From Saprospiraceae bacterium (GTDB lineage Bacteria; Bacteroidota; Bacteroidia; Chitinophagales; Saprospiraceae), in contig JABARE010000013.1 of the NCBI GenBank assembly GCA_019187365.1, forward strand, positions 1 through 64,000: 64,000 bases of DNA. The letters run 5' to 3'. The notes beneath the pieces are model-generated. The model saw nothing but the letters and a program-made list of their open reading frames with translations. It ran no database searches and was not told the origin of the DNA. Positions 49,972-59,494 of this stretch are shown here, one piece after another; position 1 is the stretch's first letter; the number at the start of each line of letters is the position of its first letter. The position numbers and the translations under genes were made by a program.

Positions 49972-51095
49972 TGCAAGGAATCGAGTTGAAGGTCCTGCAC
50001 AATGATGCCATTTCGGATGCGCGGTTCAAACCATGTGCTTTTGGGTGGAAGCACCATATGATTGTCTGCCACTTTTACGAAATCCCTTTTTAGCACGGGG
50101 TAGAATATGAAACCAATGCTGTCTTCCTTACCCTGAAGGGATTTCAGGATGGTCCGGACGGATTTGATTCCCTCCGCATATGCGATGCGGTCACTTGAAC
50201 GTACATCTTCTATGTTGAGCAGATCGTGCAGCAACAGCTCGTTGAATATGTCAATGTCGAAGGCAATGCCGTACTTTTGTCTGAAATACAGGATAACGTC
50301 CTTGTTCCAATGAATGGCATAGGATTTGTCCGGCGTCACCAGCACTACTTCGTGTTTTCGTTTGCTTTTTCTAGGTTTTTTGAGGGGCAGGATTTCAGCG
50401 TACTTGCTCATGAATTTTACCAATTCGGGCAAACTGAACAGGTCGAGCACGCGAATGATCCGGTTGTAGGAATAGATCTGGAGTTCTGTAAAATCGAACA
50501 GTGCACACAATACGTGTTTCAGCCCCTTTTTCTCAAGCTCCGGATGGCTTAGCAACAGTTTGCCAACGGAAGCCATGCGGTGGTGTCCGTCGGCGATATA
50601 GCCTCTTTTAACTTTCGATTTGAACTCCTTCTGAAATTGGGCAATGCGGCTCTTTTCAGAAAGTTCAAAGAATTCATGGATCTGGCCGTCCTTTTCAAAT
50701 TTCAATTTGAATTTGGGTTTGACCCCAAGAAAGCTCTTGGCAATGAGCTCTTTGATTTTTTTATTTTCGTTATAGGCAATGAGAACGGGCTTGATGATGG
50801 CCTGGCGTTCGATCATCAGCTGGCTGATGTTTTCCTCCTGCCTGGTCAGGGTATTCTCGTGCTTTTTGATCAGACCCTTGAGGTAGTCATGAATGTCGAT
50901 GGCTGCGATGATGCCATGAAAAATGCGCGTCGCGGTCTTGATCCGGTAAACGAACAACGAACTGTTGTCGCTATCGAGGTAAATGCCCTGAGCGCGCTGA
51001 TCCGGAAATAGCCACCGCACCTGATCGAAGAAGGCCGCTTCGTCTGAAATGCGTGAAAAATCCGGATAGAGGTAGTGGAAGGGGCTGATGTTCAC
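49956..51095 (-). CDS. DUF1015 family protein
   Basis: 379 aa. DUF1015 signatures include FHYLYPDFSRI at the start, the central YIADGHHRMASVGKLL and the C-terminal MVLPPKSTWFEPRIRNGIIV. The GHHR motif resembles ParB-like nuclease/kinase folds; the family is often linked to serine metabolism, but its function is unproven. The C-terminus ends Thr-Asn-Val-Ser-stop within a degenerate palindrome. It is the middle gene of a GbsR-like regulator, DUF1015 and amidohydrolase series (gaps 45 and 11 nt). Confidence 0.9.
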   Translation of the reverse strand: MNISPFHYLYPDFSRISDEAAFFDQVRWLFPDQRAQGIYLDSDNSSLFVYRIKTATRIFHGIIAAIDIHDYLKGLIKKHENTLTRQEENISQLMIERQAIIKPVLIAYNENKKIKELIAKSFLGVKPKFKLKFEKDGQIHEFFELSEKSRIAQFQKEFKSKVKRGYIADGHHRMASVGKLLLSHPELEKKGLKHVLCALFDFTELQIYSYNRIIRVLDLFSLPELVKFMSKYAEILPLKKPRKSKRKHEVVLVTPDKSYAIHWNKDVILYFRQKYGIAFDIDIFNELLLHDLLNIEDVRSSDRIAYAEGIKSVRTILKSLQGKEDSIGFIFYPVLKRDFVKVADNHMVLPPKSTWFEPRIRNGIIVQDLQLDSLHTNVS

Positions 51096-51140
51096 TGGTG
51101 CTCGTGCTTGTACGGGTAAAGTTCGAAATTTCGCCGTAAA

Positions 51141-51638
51141 TCAGAGCATTTTCATCAAGGTGTTGTAGAACCAGTGCGCGTCGGTTTTCTTCAAGAGCTC
51201 TAAAGCCCGATCCGCCTTCTGGGTAAAGTCCCTCAACTCCAACACCATCTTGCGAAACTCTTTGCTTTCGTTGCACCGGTCACTGCAACTGACCAGGGCG
51301 TCGAGTTCCGTCAGTATGGGATCGAGTTCGCGCTTCTTGCGTTGAATCAGAATTTGTTTAAAGATCCGGTGGATGTTTTTCTCAGCGGCATAAAATTCAC
51401 AGCGGCCTCCCTCCCTGCACTCCTTGCTCACCAGCCCCCATTCGACAAGACATTTGAGATTCATGTGGGCATTGGCTTTGGAAATTTCGAGCTCCTGTAC
51501 AATGTGATCGGCAGTCAATGCATCAGGCGATACCATCAGCAGGGCGTGTATCTGTGCCATGGTCCGGTTGATGCCCCACTGCGGACCCAATTTCCCCCAT
51601 GTTTCAATAAATCGTTTCCTGCACTCCGGGTAATTCAA
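51141..51638 (-). CDS. GbsR/MarR-family transcriptional regulator
   Basis: 165 aa. The helix-turn-helix region at about residues 25-75 (GINRTMAQIHALLMVSPDALTADHIVQEL; ISKANAHMNLKCLVEWGLV) is of the GbsR type. A helical dimerisation segment with a CSDRCN cysteine pair follows. GbsR proteins regulate osmoprotectant genes in Bacillus, but Bacteroidota homologues control diverse targets. It lies 45 nt upstream of the DUF1015 gene in the same direction and may regulate that unit. Confidence 0.85.
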   Translation of the reverse strand: MNYPECRKRFIETWGKLGPQWGINRTMAQIHALLMVSPDALTADHIVQELEISKANAHMNLKCLVEWGLVSKECREGGRCEFYAAEKNIHRIFKQILIQRKKRELDPILTELDALVSCSDRCNESKEFRKMVLELRDFTQKADRALELLKKTDAHWFYNTLMKML

Positions 51639-51703
51639 GTTGATGGATTTACCCTACTAAGCAAAGTTGGCAGCAAAAGGTTTAGGGCACCCCCGGGAAA
51701 ATG

Positions 51704-52813
51704 TCAACCTGCGTGGTAAAAGGGAAGCTTCACCACCTTTGCCGGAAGAGTTTTGCTTCCTGTATCGATGAGCAGCGCACTCCCCGGTACCGCCAGGTCA
51801 GAGGGAACGTAGGCCAGGCCGATCGGAACGTTCAGCGAAGGGGACTGCGTGCCTGAGGTGACTTCGCCGATGGCATTCCCCTCCCTATCCAGTACCCGGT
51901 AACCATGGCGCGGCACACGCCGGTCGTCGACTACAAAACCGGCCAGCTTGCGGCGCACCCCTTCCTGTTTTTGCTTCAATATCCAGTCCCGGCCGACAAA
52001 GGGGCCTTTGTCGAGTCGCGTGATCCATGCCAATCCGGCTTCCAGCGGCGAATGGTTATCGTCGATGTCATTTCCATACAGACAGAATCCCATCTCCAGG
52101 CGCAAGGTGTCTCGTGCCCCGAGGCCTACAGGTAAAAGCCCAAACGCAGATCCCGCTTTGAACAGGACATCCCAAATTCGCACGATGGAGTCGTTGAGTG
52201 CGTATATCTCGAAACCACCCGCACCGGTATATCCCGTCGCAGAAACCAGTACATTCTCTTCACCGGCAACCATTCCCTTTGAAAAATGGTAATAGGGAAT
52301 GTCTTTTAACACCATGTTCGTAAATGGCTGCAGAATGTCTATTGCCCTTGGCCCCTGCAGAGCGATCAGCCCAGTCTCTTCTGAAATATTGATCATCCGG
52401 GTATCGAAGGTGTTGTGTTGCAGGATCCAGTTCCAATCCTTTTCGATGTTGGAAGCATTTACAACGAGCATAAACGCCTGATCTCCCGGGTCGCAACCCG
52501 TCTCTGGCAGGCGATAAACCAACAGGTCGTCGACGATACCGCCGTTTGCATTGGGTAAGCAGGAGTACTGGGCCTGGCCGATGCGCAATTTCGACACATC
52601 ATTCGACGTCACGTGTTGAACCAGTTCAAGCGCCTGCCGGCCTTTGATGACAAACTCACCCATATGGCTGACGTCAAACATGCCCGCTCGGGTGCGGACC
52701 GCTTCGTGTTCTTCCCGGATCCCCGAATAGGAGATCGGCATGTTGTAACCTGCGAACTCTGCCATTTTGGCGCCAAGCTCAAGGTGTTTCTCTGTCAGTG
52801 GTGTATTTTTCAT
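51704..52813 (-). CDS. gcvT: Glycine cleavage system aminomethyltransferase (T protein)
   Basis: 369 aa. Typical features are NTPLTEKHLELGAKMAEFAGY-like start (KNTPLTEKHLELGAKM), the DVSHMGEF folate-site region, LQGPRA and the GLGARDTLRLEMGFCLYG motif near residue 235. The T protein releases ammonia from the H-protein-bound aminomethyl group and forms methylene-tetrahydrofolate. gcvH and gcvP are not nearby, as is usual in the phylum. It follows the HEAT-cyclophilin gene by 33 nt in the same direction. Confidence 0.96.
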   Translation of the reverse strand: MKNTPLTEKHLELGAKMAEFAGYNMPISYSGIREEHEAVRTRAGMFDVSHMGEFVIKGRQALELVQHVTSNDVSKLRIGQAQYSCLPNANGGIVDDLLVYRLPETGCDPGDQAFMLVVNASNIEKDWNWILQHNTFDTRMINISEETGLIALQGPRAIDILQPFTNMVLKDIPYYHFSKGMVAGEENVLVSATGYTGAGGFEIYALNDSIVRIWDVLFKAGSAFGLLPVGLGARDTLRLEMGFCLYGNDIDDNHSPLEAGLAWITRLDKGPFVGRDWILKQKQEGVRRKLAGFVVDDRRVPRHGYRVLDREGNAIGEVTSGTQSPSLNVPIGLAYVPSDLAVPGSALLIDTGSKTLPAKVVKLPFYHAG

Positions 52814-52846
52814 TGGTGTGCTGTTCTGAGTATTTACGAATCTGTT

Positions 52847-54865
52847 TTATTGCAATCGAACCTGGTCGATGGTGTCGCCCTGTTCGATGGATAGAAGGAG
52901 ATCCTGCCCTGCTATTACACTGCCCATGACCGTATATTTTCCGTCGAGATGGGGAGTGGGCGAATGGGTGATGAAAAACTGCGTTCCCTCTGTATCAGGT
53001 CCTGCACTGGCCATTCCGATGACTGGTGCGCTTCGAAAATCCAACATGCTGATTTCGGTGCGGATGGAATAATCCAGCGCTCCGTATCCGTCACCCCTGG
53101 GGCAGCCAGCCTGGACGACAAAGTTCGGTACAACTCGGTGAAAGGCTTTGCCACGATAAAAGTCATCCCGGATGAGGCGGATGAAGTTGATCACCGATCC
53201 GGGTGCATGCGCAGGGTAAAGTTCCACCACCACATCGCCCTTACTTGTTGATATGGTAGCGCGCACCGTATCTCCGAGTCCTGAGAGCAATGACCAGTCG
53301 ATGGGCTGGTTGAATTCCGGCAACACGCTCCGGTATGGTTGTCCGCTCCTTTTGGCAATTGCTTTGCTCAATTCGTTGTAAGTCTCCACGTCGCGCGGCA
53401 ACTGCAGTTGTTGACGTGCAAAAACCAGGAGGGAATCGGCGTCGAGGTAATGCGCCGGGATGGGGTTCCCCCGAAAAAAAACGGAAGCCATGACCGCAAG
53501 AGGACCTACAGTGGCCCGGCTGCCAACGCTTTCGAAATAAGCCGCCAGCTCGCCATACACCGGATGGTGTTGTCCTTTAAATACATCGCGGAATTCGGCG
53601 CGAAACAAAATGCTTTCAATCCCTTCCGCCAAAGCAGTCTCCACTGCAGGCGGTTGTTTAGATTTTGCATACTGGAGCAAACCCGGCAGTTCCCGGGTAC
53701 TTTTCGACAAAGCCCTGATGTAAGCTGCCTTTTCATAAGGACTTTTTGCCTGGGCAATGAGGCTCTTCAGCTGATAGAGCAATTCCCCTCTCGTTACTAC
53801 GCGATAGTGTGGAAGGCACTTCAGTGCAGCTTCCAGTACGACCGATTTGACCTGCCAGGGCATAGTCTTCTGACTGCTGAGTTTTTTGAGCTCATCAAAC
53901 ACTTCTTCGGTTCCCTTCTCGACGAGATGCTGTGCTGCGAGAGCGGCGATGTTTACTGAGGGATTTTGAATTGCCTTGAGCGCAAAATACTGCGCCTGTA
54001 AACTGTTGTGATGCTGCAGGCCTTTGAGAAGATTTGCCTGGATGCGCTGGTCGAGTCCCCGGGAATAAAGTTCCTCCATTGCATTGAGGGTGAATGGTCC
54101 TCCAATGCGTGCCAGTGCGCTGACCAAACACATCCGTATCTCCGGATCCTTTTCATCGTTGCATGCCCGGCGCAGTTGCTCAAATTTGGTGCTGAGATCA
54201 TACGTTCTGAATCGCTGCAACACATGCGCAGCCATGAGGCGCACTGCCTGAGGATATCGCACATCGGAGGCCAGAGAAAGCAAATACCCCGAAGCTTCCG
54301 GACAAAACCGGTCTCTGAGCCCAAAGCGGTAAAAAGACAACATCTGACCCAGAAGCACCAGTGTGTCGTCGGGTTGGTAACTGCGAATGCTGCACAACAG
54401 GTTCAGGGTTGAATCCGTACCGCATTTGCCCAGGGCTTCCAGGATGATCCCGTTGGTCTTGTTGAAAGGCCCTGTAGAATCTACTGCCACAAAGGCGCTG
54501 ATCAGGGCGTGTTCTGCAGATGCATGACCGATCTGCCCCAGGGCAAATGCTGCAGCCTGGCGGACGCCTTCAACCGGATCGGCCAGCATGGGGATGAGGT
54601 CATCGACGGCATTGCTGTCCCGGTAAGAAGCATAGGACAGCGCCGACAGGTAACGGAACCTCGCATGCTTGTCCTTCAGGAATAACCTTAACGTGTCGCT
54701 GAGACGCCGGTCACGCGCCTCAAAAATCTGCCGGACTACAGGATCTGCACTATTAAAATTTAGCTGGGTAAGGTCTTCTTCAACAGGAGGGAAGCAGCCC
54801 GTCATCCCAAGACATAGCAGCATAAATGCAATTGCATTGCGCATGTCAACAGACCATGTCATCAT
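52847..54865 (-). CDS. Lipoprotein with HEAT-like repeats and C-terminal cyclophilin domain
   Basis: 672 aa from the ATG at 54865, which overlaps the upstream stop as ATGA; ATG 54844 is an alternative seven codons later. An SPII signal (CLGMTGC, Cys24) is followed by HEAT-like helical repeats over about residues 60-480 (for example DPVEGVRQAAAFALGQIG; DPEIRMCLVSALARIGG). A cyclophilin-type peptidyl-prolyl isomerase domain fills the last 170 residues, with FHRVVPNFVVQAGCPRGDG and GTQFFITHSPTPHLDGKYTV. It is probably an outer-membrane-anchored periplasmic folding factor whose HEAT array binds clients or partners. Client proteins are unknown. Confidence 0.92.
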   Translation of the reverse strand: MMTWSVDMRNAIAFMLLCLGMTGCFPPVEEDLTQLNFNSADPVVRQIFEARDRRLSDTLRLFLKDKHARFRYLSALSYASYRDSNAVDDLIPMLADPVEGVRQAAAFALGQIGHASAEHALISAFVAVDSTGPFNKTNGIILEALGKCGTDSTLNLLCSIRSYQPDDTLVLLGQMLSFYRFGLRDRFCPEASGYLLSLASDVRYPQAVRLMAAHVLQRFRTYDLSTKFEQLRRACNDEKDPEIRMCLVSALARIGGPFTLNAMEELYSRGLDQRIQANLLKGLQHHNSLQAQYFALKAIQNPSVNIAALAAQHLVEKGTEEVFDELKKLSSQKTMPWQVKSVVLEAALKCLPHYRVVTRGELLYQLKSLIAQAKSPYEKAAYIRALSKSTRELPGLLQYAKSKQPPAVETALAEGIESILFRAEFRDVFKGQHHPVYGELAAYFESVGSRATVGPLAVMASVFFRGNPIPAHYLDADSLLVFARQQLQLPRDVETYNELSKAIAKRSGQPYRSVLPEFNQPIDWSLLSGLGDTVRATISTSKGDVVVELYPAHAPGSVINFIRLIRDDFYRGKAFHRVVPNFVVQAGCPRGDGYGALDYSIRTEISMLDFRSAPVIGMASAGPDTEGTQFFITHSPTPHLDGKYTVMGSVIAGQDLLLSIEQGDTIDQVRLQ

Positions 54866-55233
54866 TTTATCAAAGAATTTTCCGGTTTCTGTCGCAGTGC
54901 TAAAATGGCAAATGCAACGCAGGCTACCATTTCCGTTGCGGTACGGAAAATGCCCCACGGATCAACTTGTTCGACGTTGCGCATCAGCGGCCAGACAAAC
55001 GCAACAGCCAGAACCAGGGCAAAGGTGATCAGGTAGCGTTCAATTTTTCCAGGATGTTTCCAAATATAAAATGAAGCAATCGCAAAGATCAAGCCCGAAA
55101 TCATTGGAGTCAATCCGGTGTGCAGGACAAAATCGTTTGCGGCATAGCCCCAAAAACCGACCAGGAACAGAATGCAGGCCGTACCAAGGGCCAGTCGTGG
55201 TGTTTGAGATGATTTTTGTTCTATGCCTGACAT
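54862..55233 (-). CDS. Small four-helix membrane protein, unknown function
   Basis: 123 aa. Four hydrophobic segments are visible at about residues 13-31, 42-58, 67-83 and 97-113, with a short cytoplasmic N-terminus containing Lys. No family was recognised. It is translationally coupled to the HEAT-cyclophilin lipoprotein gene through an ATGA overlap, the only functional hint. It lies 126 nt from the PBP1A stop, in the same direction. Confidence 0.72.
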   Translation of the reverse strand: MSGIEQKSSQTPRLALGTACILFLVGFWGYAANDFVLHTGLTPMISGLIFAIASFYIWKHPGKIERYLITFALVLAVAFVWPLMRNVEQVDPWGIFRTATEMVACVAFAILALRQKPENSLIK

Positions 55234-55359
55234 GTGCTGTGACCTGTAAAACGCTGGTTAGCAGAGGTGCAAACTTAAGGCATTATTCCCATGCCCCCAC
55301 CGAAAACCGGCGGGGTAAGTAGCGACGGGGGGTACTCTGATTCGGCAGGAAGTTCTCCG

Positions 55360-57984
55360 TCATTCGTCTTCGAAAATCTCATCCTGCTGCACCGGGCGGT
55401 TTCCGGGAATCATCGATTCCCCTGATTGACCCTGCTCGAGAAAAAGGCGGTAGGCTTCACAGTCGAGTTCGATGCCAAGGTTTCCTGGAGGGTGTATGAA
55501 ATCGACATCCGTCGCAAAGCCGGATTCGGGATTCTCCTCCAGCAATTTCATAAACGTTGTAAAATAAGGTTTGGCCATCCTGGACCCCTGCCCCATTCCG
55601 AGATCCAGAAAGCGAATCCACGGATCGTCGCCTCCCACCCAGGTTCCAACCACGAGCCGGGGCGTAACCCCCATAAACCATCCATCGACGTAGTCGTTGG
55701 TGGTACCCGTTTTCCCGCCATTCGGAGTTTTCAATGCCCAGTTTCCGCCTGATCGCCTTAGCAGGTCGAGCATGACGTAATTGTAGTTGGGAGAAATGGC
55801 GACGTTTCTGACTGCAGTGTGGCGGTAAATCACTTTTCCATTTTTATCTTCTATTCGCGAAACAAAATGGGGTTTGGTGTAGACGCCGTTGTTTGCAAAA
55901 GTGCCATACGCTCCGGTCATTTCCATCACCGACAGGTCGGAAGATCCTAAAACAATGGATGGAAACTTGGGGATGAGGTAGCCTCCGTCCCTTCGCTTGA
56001 GCGACGAGTCTATGCCCATGTTGTGCAAGAGTCCGCGAATGGGTTCAACGCTTCCAAGCAATATGACCAGCTTTACCGTAATGGAATTCTTTGAAAGGGC
56101 CAATGCCTTGTACAGGTTCATTCGCTCGCCCGAGAAGTCGTCTGCGGCATTGCCCGGAGACCAGGGTTTGGGAAGCTGGAAATTGGGGTCATTTGCCGGG
56201 ATGGTGTAACGGATGTCTTCAAACTCCGCACAGGGGGAGATGCCCTGAAGGGCAATGGCCGTCGTGTAGACAAAGGGCTTAAAAGTTGACCCGACCTGGC
56301 GTCGCGACTGCACGTGGTCGTATTTGAAGTATTTGAAATTCGTACCTCCGACCCATGCTTTGATCTCGCCGGTTTGTGGGTCCATGGCCAAAGACCCGAT
56401 CTGCATGTGTTTGCGATGGTATTTGATCGAATCCAGCGGACTCATGACGGTATCCCTTTCGCCGGCCGTGAGGTAATTGTACACCCGGAGTTTTACGGGT
56501 GTGGACATAACTTTTTTGACGGCCTGCTCGAATCGAGGCCAGGCCTTTTTGATCTGTGGCCAGGCTTTTGACCGAAGGATGCGTTGCGAATACTCAAACT
56601 GCTTCTCGTTGATCTGCTTTTTCTGAAGCTCCTGCTTGAGGCTGCCCTTGCGATTTTCCTCGCGGAGGAGTCTCTGGATCGTGTGATCGTTCACGTCGAC
56701 GTTACCCACCTCATTCTCCAAAAGGTTGAGGGCATTGCCAAAATGGCTGTTCCACAATTGCTGATAGCGCTCGGTCTCCCGAATGGATTGGTTGAGGGCT
56801 TCGTTGCGAATGGCAATTTGCTCCTTTTCTCCTCCGAAAGTCCAGGGGTCCCTTTTATTCCAGACGTTGAAATAGCTTTTCTGGATGTTTCTCATGTGAT
56901 CTCGTGCAGCCTGTTCTGCAAACGCCTGGTACTCCGGCTGGATCGTGGTGTAAACCTTCAATCCGTCGAGGTAGGGGTTGTAGCGCGATCCGTCGGGTTT
57001 TCGGTATTTTTCATCCTCCAACAGGTCTTTTAACCACTCTGCCAGTTCAGCGCGGAAATACAATGCCATGCCTTCCAAATGGGAATCTCTCTTGAATTGG
57101 GTGACATCAATGGGCTTTTCCATCAAGTCCTTCCATTCGGTCTTGGTGAGCTGTCCATCCCGGTACATCAGTGTGAGGACGGTGTTTCTGCGGCCTTCAG
57201 CAGATTTGGGCGAGCGTTTGGGATTGTAGCGGGCGGGATTTTTCAGCATCCCTATCAGCATGGCGGCTTCATCGGCCAACAGATCCGTCTGGTCTTTGCC
57301 AAAGTACGTCTGTGCAGCCGTTTGCACCCCGTTGGCGCCATACAAAAAATCGAATTTATTGAGGTACATCGAGATGATCTCCTCCTTGGTATATCGCCTT
57401 TCAAGCTTCAAGGCAACAAGCCACTCCTTAAATTTGGTTCTGACGAGTAAGACCTTGCGCGCCAGGGCCCCTTTGTCTTCAAGTGACGGCCGTTCAAACA
57501 AGAGTTTTGCCAACTGCTGGGTAACGGTGCTGCCCCCTCCGGATTCCTCCTGTCTCAACAACAGAGTGCGGACCGCGACGCGCATCAATGCAAAAAAGTC
57601 TATGCCGGAGTGTTGGTAAAAACGACTGTCCTCTGTGGCCAGCAGGGATCTGACCAGCTGCGGATTGAGGCTGTCGTATGGGGTGAATTCCCGGTTCTCA
57701 GTAAACAGTTTGCCCAATATGCTTTTGTCATTGGCATAAATGATCGTCGCCTGATGGTAATTCGGATTCTCGAGGTCTTCGAAACTGGGAAGGTTATCGA
57801 ATGAGACCAACAGCATAATGGCATAAAATGCGACGAGCCCACCGAAAAAGAGTTTCCAGAAAAACAGCACACACACTGAAAACCAGGCCTTGTCCTCTCC
57901 CGATTTTCCGGATAGAGCGTCGGTAAAGACAAATTCGCGGCAAAACTGGCGAAGAAAAGCGGTCAATCGTTCTTTGTAGCTCAT
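55360..57984 (-). CDS. Penicillin-binding protein 1A-type, bifunctional transglycosylase/transpeptidase
   Basis: 874 aa. A cytoplasmic N-terminus and membrane helix at about 37-60 precede the GT51 transglycosylase domain, with EDSRFYQHSG at 118-127 and GGGSTVTQQLAKLLFERP. The transpeptidase domain has STFK at 566-569, SKN at 631-633 and KTG at 758-760. Between the domains is an unusual Lys/Gln/Glu-rich linker of about 130 residues (360-490), predicted coiled coil. It polymerises and crosslinks peptidoglycan at the inner membrane. Its start overlaps the aroB stop as ATGA, closing the recQ-aroQ-aroB-PBP unit. Confidence 0.95.
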   Translation of the reverse strand: MSYKERLTAFLRQFCREFVFTDALSGKSGEDKAWFSVCVLFFWKLFFGGLVAFYAIMLLVSFDNLPSFEDLENPNYHQATIIYANDKSILGKLFTENREFTPYDSLNPQLVRSLLATEDSRFYQHSGIDFFALMRVAVRTLLLRQEESGGGSTVTQQLAKLLFERPSLEDKGALARKVLLVRTKFKEWLVALKLERRYTKEEIISMYLNKFDFLYGANGVQTAAQTYFGKDQTDLLADEAAMLIGMLKNPARYNPKRSPKSAEGRRNTVLTLMYRDGQLTKTEWKDLMEKPIDVTQFKRDSHLEGMALYFRAELAEWLKDLLEDEKYRKPDGSRYNPYLDGLKVYTTIQPEYQAFAEQAARDHMRNIQKSYFNVWNKRDPWTFGGEKEQIAIRNEALNQSIRETERYQQLWNSHFGNALNLLENEVGNVDVNDHTIQRLLREENRKGSLKQELQKKQINEKQFEYSQRILRSKAWPQIKKAWPRFEQAVKKVMSTPVKLRVYNYLTAGERDTVMSPLDSIKYHRKHMQIGSLAMDPQTGEIKAWVGGTNFKYFKYDHVQSRRQVGSTFKPFVYTTAIALQGISPCAEFEDIRYTIPANDPNFQLPKPWSPGNAADDFSGERMNLYKALALSKNSITVKLVILLGSVEPIRGLLHNMGIDSSLKRRDGGYLIPKFPSIVLGSSDLSVMEMTGAYGTFANNGVYTKPHFVSRIEDKNGKVIYRHTAVRNVAISPNYNYVMLDLLRRSGGNWALKTPNGGKTGTTNDYVDGWFMGVTPRLVVGTWVGGDDPWIRFLDLGMGQGSRMAKPYFTTFMKLLEENPESGFATDVDFIHPPGNLGIELDCEAYRLFLEQGQSGESMIPGNRPVQQDEIFEDE

Positions 57985-59048
57985 TCCTGGTGCCTTTCCA
58001 TTTCAATGCGAATGTAATCCAAAGCGCGGTGCAGAACATCGTCTCCTGGCTCCACATCCCAAACGGGTTTTCCGGGACGCTCAAGAAGGCTATACAGGAT
58101 GCGCCGTCCGCTTTTTTTCTTGTCGTAAAACAAGCGCTGATGCAGATCGTCGTAAGATGATGGGAATGCCCCGTTCTCCGGCAGGAAGTTGCGCAACAAA
58201 CCGGAAATGCCTTCCAGCCAACCCGGTTTCCAGGTGTAACGCTCCGCCGAAATGTAAAGTTCACCCAGCAATCCGAGGGCCACGGCTTCTCCGTGCAATA
58301 AATCCCTGCCATCATCCAGGGCGCAGGACTCAAGAGCATGTCCGATGGTGTGTCCCAGATTCAGTGCTTTGCGAACGTTGCGCTCCAGGGGATCTGCCTC
58401 GGTAATTTCTCTTTTGACGCGGAGCGACTGCCGGACCAGGCTTTCGATTTCTTCATCCCGGATTGGCCATTCCAGTGACTGCAAGGATTGCCAGAAAGGA
58501 GGATCCTGCAAAAGGCTGTGCTTGATGATCTCGACAAAACCGTTGCGAAGATGCCGGTCGGGAAGAGTCTGCAGGAAAACGGGATCCACCACCACGGCAA
58601 CCGGATTGCGGAACAGTCCCACTGCATTCTTGGCACCGTCGAGGTTCACGCCACACTTGCCACCCCAGGCTGCATCGGCCATGGCCATGAGCGTGGTGGG
58701 TACATAGGCGCAGTCAACTCCACGAAGGATACATCCTGCGCTGAACCCCACCAGGTCGCACACCACTCCTCCGCCAAGGGCAACGACAATGCTTTTTCGG
58801 TCGATGCCGGAATGCAGCCATTCCCGCCACAGAAAGGCGCACTTATCCAATGTTTTGTAGCGCTCGCCTGCCTCAATGCGAATATGAACAAACGTTCGTT
58901 CGCCAAAAGCCAATCTAAATGGTTCCAGGCAATGCTTTTCGGTATTGGTGTCTGAAACCAAAAAAAATGAAGTGTAGCCTGCATTTTCAATGAATGCGGC
59001 AAACTGTTCCCAGGGTCTGCTCTGAAACAAACGTGTGTTAGTACTCAT
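57981..59048 (-). CDS. aroB: 3-dehydroquinate synthase
   Basis: 355 aa. NAD- and metal-binding features of the family are present: GERYKTLDKCAFLWREWL, VALGGGVVCDLVGFSAG, CAYVPTTLMAMADAAWGGKCGVNLDGAKN, FVEIIKHSLLQDP and NLGHTIGHALE. It makes 3-dehydroquinate from DAHP in the shikimate pathway. It overlaps aroQ (step three) by four nucleotides upstream and the PBP gene by four downstream, so two consecutive shikimate steps are coupled. Palindrome-like sequences at 58887-58900 and near its start codon may be chance. Confidence 0.96.
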   Translation of the reverse strand: MSTNTRLFQSRPWEQFAAFIENAGYTSFFLVSDTNTEKHCLEPFRLAFGERTFVHIRIEAGERYKTLDKCAFLWREWLHSGIDRKSIVVALGGGVVCDLVGFSAGCILRGVDCAYVPTTLMAMADAAWGGKCGVNLDGAKNAVGLFRNPVAVVVDPVFLQTLPDRHLRNGFVEIIKHSLLQDPPFWQSLQSLEWPIRDEEIESLVRQSLRVKREITEADPLERNVRKALNLGHTIGHALESCALDDGRDLLHGEAVALGLLGELYISAERYTWKPGWLEGISGLLRNFLPENGAFPSSYDDLHQRLFYDKKKSGRRILYSLLERPGKPVWDVEPGDDVLHRALDYIRIEMERHQE

Positions 59049-59494
59049 ATCTTGTATTCAGCAGGTGGACCCAGGTATTCCATCAGTCGCAGAATGGCCA
59101 TTCTATAGGAGACCAGTCCATAACCACTCACTTCAATGAAGCGAACGTCACGCAGCAGGGAAACGCGCCGAAAGACTTCCCGGCGACGCACGTCGCTAAG
59201 GTGTACTTCAGCAAGCGGAACGGGCAGTGCAGCCACTGCATCTCTCAGTGCAACCGACGTATGCGTAAGCCCCCCGGGATTCATCACGATGGCATCGGCG
59301 CCGCTCCTGTATGCATGAAGCCAATCAATCAGATCGCCTTCATGGTTGCTCTGGTGATAGGGAAAGTTCACATTCTTCCATTCTGACCGAAGCCCTTCCA
59401 GCAAATGATCGAAGGATTGCGAACCGTAAATTTCCAATTCCCGCGTGCCCGTAAGGTTCAGGTTGGGCCCGTTGATGATCGGGATGGTCCACAT
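59045..59494 (-). CDS. aroQ: 3-dehydroquinate dehydratase, type II
   Basis: 149 aa, the usual length of the dodecameric type II enzyme. INGPNLNLTGTRELEIYG carries the catalytic Arg and Tyr, HQSNHEGDLIDWLH follows, then NPGGLTHTSVALRDAV, and EVHLSDVRRREVFR has the acid His. It converts dehydroquinate to dehydroshikimate. Its ATG shares one nucleotide with the recQ TGA (TGATG) and its stop overlaps aroB, so translation is tightly coupled. Confidence 0.96.
   Translation of the reverse strand: MWTIPIINGPNLNLTGTRELEIYGSQSFDHLLEGLRSEWKNVNFPYHQSNHEGDLIDWLHAYRSGADAIVMNPGGLTHTSVALRDAVAALPVPLAEVHLSDVRRREVFRRVSLLRDVRFIEVSGYGLVSYRMAILRLMEYLGPPAEYKI

Noticed and set aside
58887..58900. AACAAACGTTCGTT within aroB as another copy of the dispersed palindrome
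   Set aside because: It differs by one base but lies inside a conserved coding region in a different frame, so chance cannot be excluded; only noted.
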